Assembly (NCBI GenBank): GCA_021774795.1 | Contig: JAJFIR010000014.1 | Location: 310,001-374,000, forward strand | Source: Emcibacteraceae bacterium | GTDB taxonomy: Bacteria > Pseudomonadota > Alphaproteobacteria > Sphingomonadales > Emcibacteraceae | Direction of reading: 5' to 3' | DNA length: 64,000 bases | In this document: positions 51,037-59,691 of the stretch, piece by piece | How positions within the stretch are numbered: the first letter of the stretch is position 1 | Layout: each line of letters begins with the position of its first letter | Made by a program: the position numbers and the translations under genes | Notes under the pieces: generated by a model | Databases searched by the model: none | What the model was told of the DNA's origin: nothing | Seen by the model: the letters and a program-made list of their open reading frames with translations, nothing else

Positions 51037-51864
51037 ATGGAAGCAAACGCAGAAAAATACATGGATATGATTGTTGAGTTCGGCACGACATACGGCTTAA
51101 ATATCATATTCGCCATTATTATTTTAATAATTGGTATGATGATTGCGGGGTGGGCAAAAAGACTGGTATTAAGATTATGTAGTAATAGTAAAACCATTGA
51201 CGATACGTTAGGTGCATTCTTTTCAAGTCTAGTGCGGTACGTCGTCATAATATTCACAATATTGGCCGTGTTAGATCGATTTGGTGTAGAAACAGCAAGT
51301 CTCATTGCCATATTAGGTGCGGCTTCATTGGCTATTGGCCTCGCTCTTCAGGGTACTTTGAGTAACGTAGCCGCTGGCGTTATGTTGTTGATTTTCCGCC
51401 CGTTCAAGGTCGGTGAATTTATAGACGCTGCGGGTCACGCAGGCTCAATTAAACATCTGGGCCTTTTTGTTACAGAAATGGCAACAGGTGATAATGTAAA
51501 AATTATAATCCCAAATAGTCAAGTCTGGGGGTCCTCTATTAAGAACTTCTCAGCCCATGAAAATCGTCGCGTCGATTTAGTCATCGGAATTGGTTATGAC
51601 GATGATATCGATAAAGCAATAACGGAAATTGGAAATGTACTTGATAGTGATGATAGAGTTTTAAAATCACCGGAAGCTGCAATCTTTGTTGGCGAACTAG
51701 GGGACAGTGCGGTTAACATTGTGGTTCGCGTCTGGACCGCTAACGGCAACTATTGGCCGCTAAAAGCTGCGCTGACTAAAAATATCAAACATCAATTTGA
51801 TGACAAAGGAATAAGTTTCCCTTATCCACAACAGGATGTACATATTGTCTCAAATGTTAACTAA
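51037..51864 (+). CDS. Small-conductance mechanosensitive channel (MscS family)
   Basis: 'LGAASLAIGLALQGTLSNVAAGVMLLIFRPFKVGEFIDAAG', 'IPNSQVWGSSIKNFSAHENRRVDLVIGIGYDDDI'. Confidence 0.93.
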   Translation: MEANAEKYMDMIVEFGTTYGLNIIFAIIILIIGMMIAGWAKRLVLRLCSNSKTIDDTLGAFFSSLVRYVVIIFTILAVLDRFGVETASLIAILGAASLAIGLALQGTLSNVAAGVMLLIFRPFKVGEFIDAAGHAGSIKHLGLFVTEMATGDNVKIIIPNSQVWGSSIKNFSAHENRRVDLVIGIGYDDDIDKAITEIGNVLDSDDRVLKSPEAAIFVGELGDSAVNIVVRVWTANGNYWPLKAALTKNIKHQFDDKGISFPYPQQDVHIVSNVN

Positions 51865-51872
51865 GGGATATT

Positions 51873-52976
51873 TTGGTAAACTATATTGAAAAACAATATA
51901 AGCAAAAAGACAGCTTATTTTGGAAACTGCAATTCGCGGGTTGGTTTGCCTTTGGTGCCACCCGCGCATTAAATTCATTTGCTCTGGGTGACAATATTAA
52001 TTTTCAATTTGTCGTCGCTGCCTCCGTCATCAGCGGCTTCATTGTTACTGTTGTGCTCAGGATGATATACAGAAAGCTGCGCCTTAGCAGACTTCCGCCG
52101 TCCACAATGGTATTGTCCGTTGTTACCTGTATCGTAATATCCGCGATTATTCTTAGCGTGGTTGATATTTGGATTGTCCTTCAAATATTCTATATTGATC
52201 TACAATTGAATGAATTTGCCGGACGGACACTTTATAACGTTTTCGTCTTACTGATCTGGACCGGTGCATATTTTATCATTAATTATCATTTCCTGCTGCT
52301 GGAACAGAAAGAAATGTACCTGCAAGCCGTTGCACAGGCCCATCAATCGCAACTTCAAATGTTACGTTACCAGATTAATCCGCATTTCTTATTCAATACG
52401 CTTAACGCCATATCTACTCTGGTTCTGGATAAACAGTCAAAAGAAGCCAATGGTATGTTAACGAAGCTAAGCGCATTTTTGCGATTTAGTCTTGTAAACC
52501 AACCAACTCAAAAAATTACGATAGACGAGGAGATTTATGCTCTCTGGTTATATCTGGCCATCGAAAAAGTACGTTTTGAAGATCGTTTAAATTTGGACTT
52601 TAAGGTAAGCGACAATGCTAAAAAGGCGTTAATTCCCAGCTTACTGCTTCAGCCCCTTGTGGAAAATGCCATTAAATATGCCATCGCCCCGATGGAAGAT
52701 GGCGGTACAATAATGCTCGATATTAGTTTGAAAAATTTTGACACGCGTTTGGATATTGTTCTACGTGATACGGGACCCGGATTACCGGACATTCCCACGG
52801 AACATAAATTTAACGAAAGTTCCAGTGGCGTTGGGCTTGAAAATACGAAGAACAGATTGATCCAGCTTTATCCAGACAATCACACAATTAATTTTAATAA
52901 TCGTGCGCAAGGTGGCTTGGAAATTAGCATTGAACTTCCATTCGAAACAGAAAAAGGCGAAACTCATGCGAATTAA
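51873..52976 (+). CDS. LytS-type sensor histidine kinase
   Basis: TTG start; 'QINPHFLFNTLNAISTLVLDK' (His_kinase), 'LLLQPLVENAIKYAIAP', 'GVGLENTKNRLIQLY'. Confidence 0.92.
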   Translation: MVNYIEKQYKQKDSLFWKLQFAGWFAFGATRALNSFALGDNINFQFVVAASVISGFIVTVVLRMIYRKLRLSRLPPSTMVLSVVTCIVISAIILSVVDIWIVLQIFYIDLQLNEFAGRTLYNVFVLLIWTGAYFIINYHFLLLEQKEMYLQAVAQAHQSQLQMLRYQINPHFLFNTLNAISTLVLDKQSKEANGMLTKLSAFLRFSLVNQPTQKITIDEEIYALWLYLAIEKVRFEDRLNLDFKVSDNAKKALIPSLLLQPLVENAIKYAIAPMEDGGTIMLDISLKNFDTRLDIVLRDTGPGLPDIPTEHKFNESSSGVGLENTKNRLIQLYPDNHTINFNNRAQGGLEISIELPFETEKGETHAN

Positions 52977-53781
52977 AAATATCCGAACTTTACTTGTTGA
53001 TGATGAACCGCTTGCCCTAAAAGGATTAAGATTAAGGCTAGAAAGTTTTGATGACGTTGAAGTTGTTGGTACTGCATCAAATGGTCGCGAAGCGATTAAA
53101 AAAGTAAGAGCAGAAAAACCAGATCTCGTATTTCTTGATATTCAGATGCCCGGCCTCGACGGTTTTGATGTGGTTAAGGCACTCGCAAATGAAGAGCTTC
53201 CGATAATTATATTTGCAACAGCTTTTGACAAATATGCAATTCAGGCATTTGAGACACATGCATCCGATTATTTGCTAAAACCGATCGATGAAGAACGCCT
53301 GGAACAGGCGTTGATAAAAGTACGTGAACAAATTTCAGAACATATCGCCATCGAACAAAATGCCAAGCTTATCGAGCTTATAAGATCCCTTGATACGCCG
53401 CCCGCAATTGAACTATCGGAAATTCTAACGGCACAGGATATTTCAAGAAAAAAACAGTTCGAAACCCATTTTAATATCAAAGATCGAGGTGAAATAACAC
53501 TTGTGGACGTACGTACGATAGAGTGGATTGACGCCGCTGGTGACTATATGTGCCTACACACAAATGACAAGACACACATACTAAGAGAAACAATGAAAAA
53601 TATGGATAAAAGACTTGATCCGGATATTTTTAAACGTATCCATCGGTCGACCATTGTAAATACAGATATGATCGAAAGACTTCATCCATCGACTGGCGGT
53701 AAATATGTACTTACTTTAAAGAATGGGTCACAAGTTCAGGCAAGCCGAAATTACAGAGAAGCACTAGCCAGGTTTCTGTAA
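52966..53781 (+). CDS. LytTR-family response regulator
   Basis: 'LLVDDEPLALKGLRLRL', 'PDLVFLDIQMPGLDGFDVV', C-terminal LytTR 'RIHRSTIVNTDMIERLHPSTGGKYVLTLKNGSQVQASRNYREAL'. Confidence 0.94.
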   Translation: MRIKNIRTLLVDDEPLALKGLRLRLESFDDVEVVGTASNGREAIKKVRAEKPDLVFLDIQMPGLDGFDVVKALANEELPIIIFATAFDKYAIQAFETHASDYLLKPIDEERLEQALIKVREQISEHIAIEQNAKLIELIRSLDTPPAIELSEILTAQDISRKKQFETHFNIKDRGEITLVDVRTIEWIDAAGDYMCLHTNDKTHILRETMKNMDKRLDPDIFKRIHRSTIVNTDMIERLHPSTGGKYVLTLKNGSQVQASRNYREALARFL

Positions 53782-53914
53782 CCTATATAAATATTGAATG
53801 ACCACCAACAGCGGATATTTGCAAATTGTTATTTTGACCGTGTCCTTTAGTTGCTGTAAGTTCATTCTATCTAAGTAAGAATAAAAAGATATTTTATAAA
53901 AAGGGGTACCCTAT

Positions 53915-55222
53915 ATGTCAAAAAATAAAAATTCTTTAATCATCGATACGACCAATCATGCTGCAAAAGGGGGGCTGCTTAATCGCCGCCTTTTTTTGTC
54001 TTCAGCAATAGCAACCACCGCCGCACTGGCCACTACCCGTGCCGCGCACAGTCAGGAAATAGTCGGCGAAGGACAAGATGACTGGACCCTCTATCCGGGC
54101 AGTGATGCTTTAGAATATAGCAATCGGTCCCGTTTTGAAGTGGATAGCGTAAAACGTCTTATACCAAATGATAGTCAGGAATTTTTAGACCTGAGATTAA
54201 CAAAATATGTTGCCAGGACGCCCCTTGACCATTTATTGGGCACTATTACGCCAAATGGCTTGCATTTTGAACGGAGCCACCAGGGCATTCCTGATATTGA
54301 TCCGGACAAGCATTTTCTCGTTATTCATGGAAAGGTTAAAAACCCTCTAAAATTCGATATTAGTGCCTTGGAGAACTACCCCACGGTATCGCGCAACTAT
54401 TATATGGAGTGTAGTGGCAATAGTGCTGTCCTTTTTGACGAAACGCCGACAGACCAATCGCTTCAAGAAATTCACGGCCTACTTTCCGGCAGTGAATGGA
54501 CAGGTGTTTTACTTTCTACTTTGCTTGATGAATGTGGTATTTCGCCAGACGCCAAATGGATCATTGCCGAAGGGGCCGATAATGGTATGATGACCAGGAG
54601 CATACCATTAGACAAAGCACTTGATGACGCAATGATCGCTATTCGTCAAAACGGCGAACGTATCAGGCCTAGTCAGGGATATCCAATGCGGCTCCTTAAC
54701 CCGGGATTTGAAGGGAATACATCCGTTAAATGGCTGCGTTCCATTTACCTCAGTGACAGGCCGGTGATGTCCGTACAGGAAACGGCAAAATATACAGACA
54801 TGATGCCCGATGATAAGGCATTACAGTTTACGTTAGAGCAAGATGTTAAATCGATAATCACACGGCCGTCGAGTGCGATGAGCCTTAAGAAAAAAGGCGT
54901 ATATGAAATTACCGGACTTGCATGGTCTGGAAAGGGGAAAATTGCCCGGGTCGAAGTATCCGTTGACGGTGGAAATACGTGGGCTGATACCGCACTCGAA
55001 GGTCCAATTCATTCTAAAATGCTCACCCGTTTCAGAATTCCGTGGATGTGGGAAGGTAGTTCGGCAATTCTTCAAAGTCGTGCCATAGACGAATTTGGCC
55101 GCCGTCAACCATCAAGAAAAGAACTGTTAGATGCAAGGGGCACAAATGGCATATACCATTATCATGCAATTCATAGTTGGGACGTGGCGCCAAATGGGGA
55201 GATTAAACATGTATATGCATAA
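53915..55222 (+). CDS. soxC: SoxC-like molybdopterin sulfite/sulfane dehydrogenase subunit
   Basis: TAT-like 'NRRLFLSSAIATTAALATTRAAHSQE'; 'NYYMECSGNSAVLF', 'LSGSEWTGVLLSTLLDECG', 'GYPMRLLNPGFEGNTSVKWLRSI'. Confidence 0.88.
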   Translation: MSKNKNSLIIDTTNHAAKGGLLNRRLFLSSAIATTAALATTRAAHSQEIVGEGQDDWTLYPGSDALEYSNRSRFEVDSVKRLIPNDSQEFLDLRLTKYVARTPLDHLLGTITPNGLHFERSHQGIPDIDPDKHFLVIHGKVKNPLKFDISALENYPTVSRNYYMECSGNSAVLFDETPTDQSLQEIHGLLSGSEWTGVLLSTLLDECGISPDAKWIIAEGADNGMMTRSIPLDKALDDAMIAIRQNGERIRPSQGYPMRLLNPGFEGNTSVKWLRSIYLSDRPVMSVQETAKYTDMMPDDKALQFTLEQDVKSIITRPSSAMSLKKKGVYEITGLAWSGKGKIARVEVSVDGGNTWADTALEGPIHSKMLTRFRIPWMWEGSSAILQSRAIDEFGRRQPSRKELLDARGTNGIYHYHAIHSWDVAPNGEIKHVYA

Positions 55223-55766
55223 AATAATAATCTTCGTCACTTTGCTAGTAAGTACTCAACTTGCGATCGCGCAGGAATCACGTTTTGGCGTCCCCGCCAC
55301 ACAAGCCGATATTGATAAAAGTTTCTGGTCCGTTTTCCCTGACGGTGAATTTTTACCGGACGGAGAAGGCAACGTCGCCGAAGGCAGAGAACTTTTCGAA
55401 TATAACTGCAACATCTGTCATAATTTTCCTGATGAGAATGACCCCGTTAAAAATGAAATCGGCAAGTTATTTGGTGTTGAGGATAAACGCGGTAAAGCAA
55501 ACCTGGACCAGACCATAGGCAGCTACTGGCCTTATTCGACAACAGTATTTAATTATATTCGCCGCGCTATGCCCCTGGTTGCCCCCATGTCACTTACAAA
55601 CAGCGAATATTATTCTCTGACAGCTTACCTTCTTCATGAAAATGGCATTATCGCTGAAGATGACGTTATGAATAAAGACACGCTGCCAAAAGTGGAAATG
55701 CCAAATAAGGACGGTTTTGTAAACGCTTATCCAGAAGTGCCGGAGAAATATTTAGCCAAACCTTGA
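55209..55766 (+). CDS. SoxD-like c-type cytochrome (single CxxCH)
   Basis: Overlaps the soxC end; signal peptide; 'GRELFEYNCNICHNF', 'NYIRRAMPLVAPMSLTNSEYYSLTAYLL'. Start moved from 55131. Confidence 0.8.
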   Translation: MYMHKIIIFVTLLVSTQLAIAQESRFGVPATQADIDKSFWSVFPDGEFLPDGEGNVAEGRELFEYNCNICHNFPDENDPVKNEIGKLFGVEDKRGKANLDQTIGSYWPYSTTVFNYIRRAMPLVAPMSLTNSEYYSLTAYLLHENGIIAEDDVMNKDTLPKVEMPNKDGFVNAYPEVPEKYLAKP

Positions 55767-55817
55767 TGTAGAGTGATTTGGAGCTTGTTGAATATGCGGA
55801 GGCATCATCGGAACCGG

Positions 55818-56114
55818 TCAGTTTTTATGCTTTCCCGCATTCCGTTTCTGAAATATCCAATTTGCAGATACTAGTAGCACCGAAATTAGAGCATAAACTA
55901 TGATTACGGCTATTTGGAAAAAGTAAGCTGCTATGCCGCCTTGATCTCCGGTGTAGGCTGCAAAATATAATGAAGTTGCACTACCAGCAAACACAATAAA
56001 TCCCCCTATGGTTCTGTACATTAGGCACAAACGTGGCCTCATCCTGCGAGAAAAAGGAAATGAAACCAAAAAAACAACAATCGGCAAAACTAAAAGTAAC
56101 AAGCCTATTAACAT
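55818..56114 (-). CDS. Small hypothetical membrane protein
   Basis: 98 aa with about three hydrophobic segments. Confidence 0.4.
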   Translation of the reverse strand: MLIGLLLLVLPIVVFLVSFPFSRRMRPRLCLMYRTIGGFIVFAGSATSLYFAAYTGDQGGIAAYFFQIAVIIVYALISVLLVSANWIFQKRNAGKHKN

Positions 56115-56364
56115 TTGATGACAATCATAATCGCATTTTATCCCTTATATTCTGCCGTAATATAACGTACTTGTAATTGGAATTACATCTTTCCTAATAT
56201 AAAATGTAATTTAGCAAGGGCAGTACAGTTAAACAAGGAAACTACGATAAAGTCGAAGCAAACTCACTTTATGCTAAGGTAAATATTTTATGTAAAGTGA
56301 TATCCTGCTCGGGGAGAAAAATACTGGTAGACGGTGACCGACTTAGAGAAGATTGGTTTGTTGA

Positions 56365-57453
56365 TCATTTCTCCGAATTACTTAGCTTAGTTAAATATTC
56401 TTTCAAACTTTTATTATCAGGATATAGCTCCACGCCAAGTTTTACAGCTTCAATGGCCCGATGTAATTCGTCTTCGCTTTCCAGAATATTGGCAAGCATG
56501 AAAATGAGAGAGATGTCTGCTTTAACTCTATAGCCAAGTTTCTCTGACTGAATCGCATAATGATCGACCAAATAGCTTGGATTATTATAAGCCTTTTCAA
56601 AATTAAACATATAATTGTCAAAAATAAATTCGAAACCATTTATTAAGCTTGGCAGAGGTACAGAAAAATGATTTTCCTTTTCAAAATACTCTAAGGTATG
56701 TCTAAAGCTATCTGATGACCATGTCGACAACAGGGAAGAATATTCACGTTGAGGGTTTATCACAAAACCTTCAGGATAACCTTCTGAATCCGGGTTATTT
56801 GCAGCGGACATATAAAGGGTTACGTGATTGGTTGGTGGACGTGAAAGACGATTTTTAAGCATCTTCACCATCGCTTGACTATCCCACCAAACACTTGGGT
56901 CCATGATAATCAGTGAGGTAAAAAAAGCTGGCTCTTCAAGGTTAGCGTAAAGGCCGAACATACCGCCGTCGGAATGACCAATAAACATTCGATAGGGTTG
57001 GGTCATATATTGAGCCTCAATGTGAGGGGCAAGCTCAGTTGTTAAAAAAATAAGAAACTTCTTTGCCCCGCCACTATCTGGGTAGTCATCGGTTTTTTTG
57101 CCGTTGAAAAAGACTGTTAAACGAGTCGGGGTTAAGTCACGAGTTCTATTGGTATTTGGGATGGCAACCAAAATCATTTTTGGTATTTTTGCCTGTAAAC
57201 CAGAAAGATTACGGAGTATGCCTGCCGTATATTCAAAATTATATTCCCCGTCGACCAAATAAACTACAGGGTATTTTTGCTTGGAATCATAGCCTTCAGG
57301 AAGGGAAACCCAATATTCTCTTTCTTCATTTAAGACCTTTGAAAAGACGGTGTTTTTTTCACCTATTGTGATGGTGTTGCTTGTATCATCTGCAATAGCC
57401 ACTGATATAAATATTGTAATGACCGATAAGAAAACAGTTACTAATATTCTCAT
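56365..57453 (-). CDS. Secreted esterase-type alpha/beta hydrolase (enterochelin esterase-like)
   Basis: Signal peptide; 'YWVSLPEGYDSKQKYPVVYLVDGEYNF', 'RMFIGHSDGGMFGLYANLEEPAFFTSLIIMDPSVWW'. Confidence 0.85.
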   Translation of the reverse strand: MRILVTVFLSVITIFISVAIADDTSNTITIGEKNTVFSKVLNEEREYWVSLPEGYDSKQKYPVVYLVDGEYNFEYTAGILRNLSGLQAKIPKMILVAIPNTNRTRDLTPTRLTVFFNGKKTDDYPDSGGAKKFLIFLTTELAPHIEAQYMTQPYRMFIGHSDGGMFGLYANLEEPAFFTSLIIMDPSVWWDSQAMVKMLKNRLSRPPTNHVTLYMSAANNPDSEGYPEGFVINPQREYSSLLSTWSSDSFRHTLEYFEKENHFSVPLPSLINGFEFIFDNYMFNFEKAYNNPSYLVDHYAIQSEKLGYRVKADISLIFMLANILESEDELHRAIEAVKLGVELYPDNKSLKEYLTKLSNSEK

Positions 57454-57565
57454 AATCCCCTCCCCGATTTTCTTTAATCATTAGACCATTAAAAACATCA
57501 TATTGAAAGAAATTCCCTTAAACAACCTATATGTAATGGAGATATTAATCTTTTTACGATATTTG

Positions 57566-57610
57566 AATGTCCACTTTGGGTGGCGATCTCAACCGGTCGC
57601 TGCAACACAT
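57566..57610 (-). repeat. Copy B of the dispersed intergenic repeat
   Basis: Reverse complement ...gcgaccggttgagatcgccacccaaagtggacattcaa. Confidence 0.6.
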
Positions 57611-57778
57611 TGGTTAAATCTCCCTGCTGGGTTTTCGAAGTCCAGCGTCTTTTCTTGGTCGTTCGCTTAGCTGACGTGTCACTCTGTTAAGCTGTGCCCT
57701 CGGCATTAGAAAAATTCGTATTGAAGTAACGAACCTCGAGTCAAATAATCCCGGTTTTTATTTGTCTCAACAGGTCGA

Positions 57779-58696
57779 TTATAGGTAAATTATGCCTTCA
57801 CTGATAAGCACGCAATTTCCAGATATACGTGGTGCGCCGTCAATGGTGTCAAGCTGCACAACGATATCACTGCGGCGACCCATTTCAACTCCTTGAGTGA
57901 TATTAATTTTATATGGTGTACTACTGGCGTTTCGAGTTAGTAATGCCCCAAGTGCACCAGATGCGCTGCCAGTAGCGGGGTCTTCCGGTGGATAGCCAAG
58001 CGGAGAAAATACACGTGAGCGCAATGATATTTCATTTTCACTTTCATCGATCACCGTAAAAGCACAGATACAAAAACCGTCGACGGTTTTTGGGCCCTTC
58101 GCAGCCGCTTCTTTGAATGCAGAGATATTCAATTTAATATCTGCGAGATCGTTTAAACTGTCGACTTCTGCAAATGCGAATGGTAGGCCAACCGTAGCAA
58201 TGCACGGCGTAAATCGGTCGGTTAGTATTTTACCGGGCATAAGTTCAAGACATTTTGCAACAAGTTCGAGATCGCATTCTGCCAACATTTGCATGGATTG
58301 TGGCGCGATAATTTCAGCTCCAGTGAAATGCCCTTCTACTTCGCAAAGGGTTACATCAACATCACCACCCAATTCGTCAAAAAGAAGTTTATTGGTATTA
58401 TTTTTTGTGGCAGCTGCTGTGTTTTTATTTGCAATAATATAAGCAGTTCCTATGTTTGGGTGTCCAGCGAAAGGAATTTCCTCCATCGGAGTAAAAATCC
58501 GTACGTGAGCATTATACTGATCATCTTTGGGCGGAAAAATAACACTAGTTTCAGAAAAACCGAATTCGTTTGCAATTTTTAGCATTTCGCCTTTTGTAAG
58601 ATCCGATCCATCGTGGATTACAGCGAGCGGATTACCGCTATAACGGTCATTTGTAAAAACGTCGACAATACTGTAATTAACTGTTTTTTCACTCAT
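57779..58696 (-). CDS. PhzF-family isomerase/epimerase
   Basis: 'VDVFTNDRYSGNPLAVIHDG', 'FGFSETSVIFPP', 'FAGHPNIGTAYII', 'PPEDPATGSASGALGALL'. Confidence 0.92.
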   Translation of the reverse strand: MSEKTVNYSIVDVFTNDRYSGNPLAVIHDGSDLTKGEMLKIANEFGFSETSVIFPPKDDQYNAHVRIFTPMEEIPFAGHPNIGTAYIIANKNTAAATKNNTNKLLFDELGGDVDVTLCEVEGHFTGAEIIAPQSMQMLAECDLELVAKCLELMPGKILTDRFTPCIATVGLPFAFAEVDSLNDLADIKLNISAFKEAAAKGPKTVDGFCICAFTVIDESENEISLRSRVFSPLGYPPEDPATGSASGALGALLTRNASSTPYKINITQGVEMGRRSDIVVQLDTIDGAPRISGNCVLISEGIIYL

Positions 58697-58820
58697 GTTA
58701 ATTTCCTTCAAGTTCTTGTTTTACAATCAGTAACATGAATATAAACATCAAGGATAGTGATATTTATCACGACCAGATATGATTTTTGGTCATATCAATT
58801 CTTGCTTCAAGATCGGCCGA

Positions 58821-58866
58821 ATGACAGATTGAAATTACCACCCAAAGCAGACGTTCGCAGAACCAT
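58821..58866 (+). repeat. Copy C of the dispersed intergenic repeat
   Basis: atgacagattgaaattaccacccaaagcagacgttcgcagaacc. Confidence 0.5.
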
Positions 58867-59001
58867 GAAATGTTCCACTTTTTGTGACAAGTGAGTATTC
58901 TTTTTCACTTGCGTCAATTTTTTTTTGGCTTTGGTTGCACGCTTTAAAAAGTTAGATTAGTTTGAATAAATAACTGTATGACGTGAGGGATAAAGTTAAT
59001 T

Positions 59002-59568
59002 GTGGAGAAAAATGAGTTTATAGAAAGAGTTTTCCAGAATAGGAACAATGCGATTATTTTAGAGCGTTTACAGACGGTACAAATAAATGACCTTTGGCTC
59101 GTTTCAGGCTCTCTCTTTCAAACTGTATGGAATACACTTACGAATAGAGAGCCAACCTTTGGTATTAAAGACTATGATATCTTTTACTTTAACGATGATG
59201 ACCTTTCGTGGGAAGCAGAAAACACAGTTATCAACCAAATCGAATTCATGTTTGAGGACTTAAATATAAATGTAGAAGTAAGAAATCAAGCTCGCGTTCA
59301 TCTATGGTACGAACAGCATTTCGGGATTTCTTATCCCCCTCTGGCCAATTCCTGTGAAGCTATTGATCGATTTTTAACTCCCGCGGCCATGGTCGGAGTA
59401 CAACCATCAAAAACATTATCTCTTTATGCTCCTAGAGGGTTAGACGATATTAGCGATATGGTTCTCAGACCAAATGTATCAGCTAATTTTAAAGCCAATT
59501 ATTATTTTGAAAAGGCAACCCGCTGGAAGAAATCTTGGCCAGAGCTTAAGATTAAGAACGTTTTCTAA
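59002..59568 (+). CDS. Nucleotidyltransferase-family protein (DUF925-like)
   Basis: GTG start; 'LWLVSGSLFQTVWNTLTNREPTFGIKDYDIFYFNDDDLSWEAEN', 'VRNQARVHLWYEQHFGISYPPLANS'. Confidence 0.8.
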   Translation: MEKNEFIERVFQNRNNAIILERLQTVQINDLWLVSGSLFQTVWNTLTNREPTFGIKDYDIFYFNDDDLSWEAENTVINQIEFMFEDLNINVEVRNQARVHLWYEQHFGISYPPLANSCEAIDRFLTPAAMVGVQPSKTLSLYAPRGLDDISDMVLRPNVSANFKANYYFEKATRWKKSWPELKIKNVF

Positions 59569-59571
59569 ACA

Positions 59572-59616
59572 TCAAAATGAATATCTGCTTTGAGTGGTGA
59601 TCTCAGGCGGTCACTG
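59572..59616 (-). repeat. Copy D of the dispersed intergenic repeat
   Basis: Reverse complement ...cagtgaccgcctgagatcaccactcaaagcagatattcat. Confidence 0.6.
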
Positions 59617-59636
59617 AATATACCTTACTTTGAGCA

Positions 59637-59668
59637 CAAAAAGGGGCGAACCATTTGGATCGCCCCTC
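59637..59668 (-). terminator. Intrinsic terminator of the gamma-glutamyltransferase operon
   Basis: Minus strand: gaggggcga-tccaaatggt-tcgcccctttttg hairpin and U-run. Confidence 0.7.
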
Positions 59669-59691
59669 ATCTAAATCTTTTATATAATATT

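Noticed and set aside
57601-57778. Possible insertion-sequence remnant between the esterase and phzF genes
   Set aside because: Looks like decayed sequence next to repeat copy B, but no transposase motif or terminal inverted repeats could be established; only the repeat is reported.
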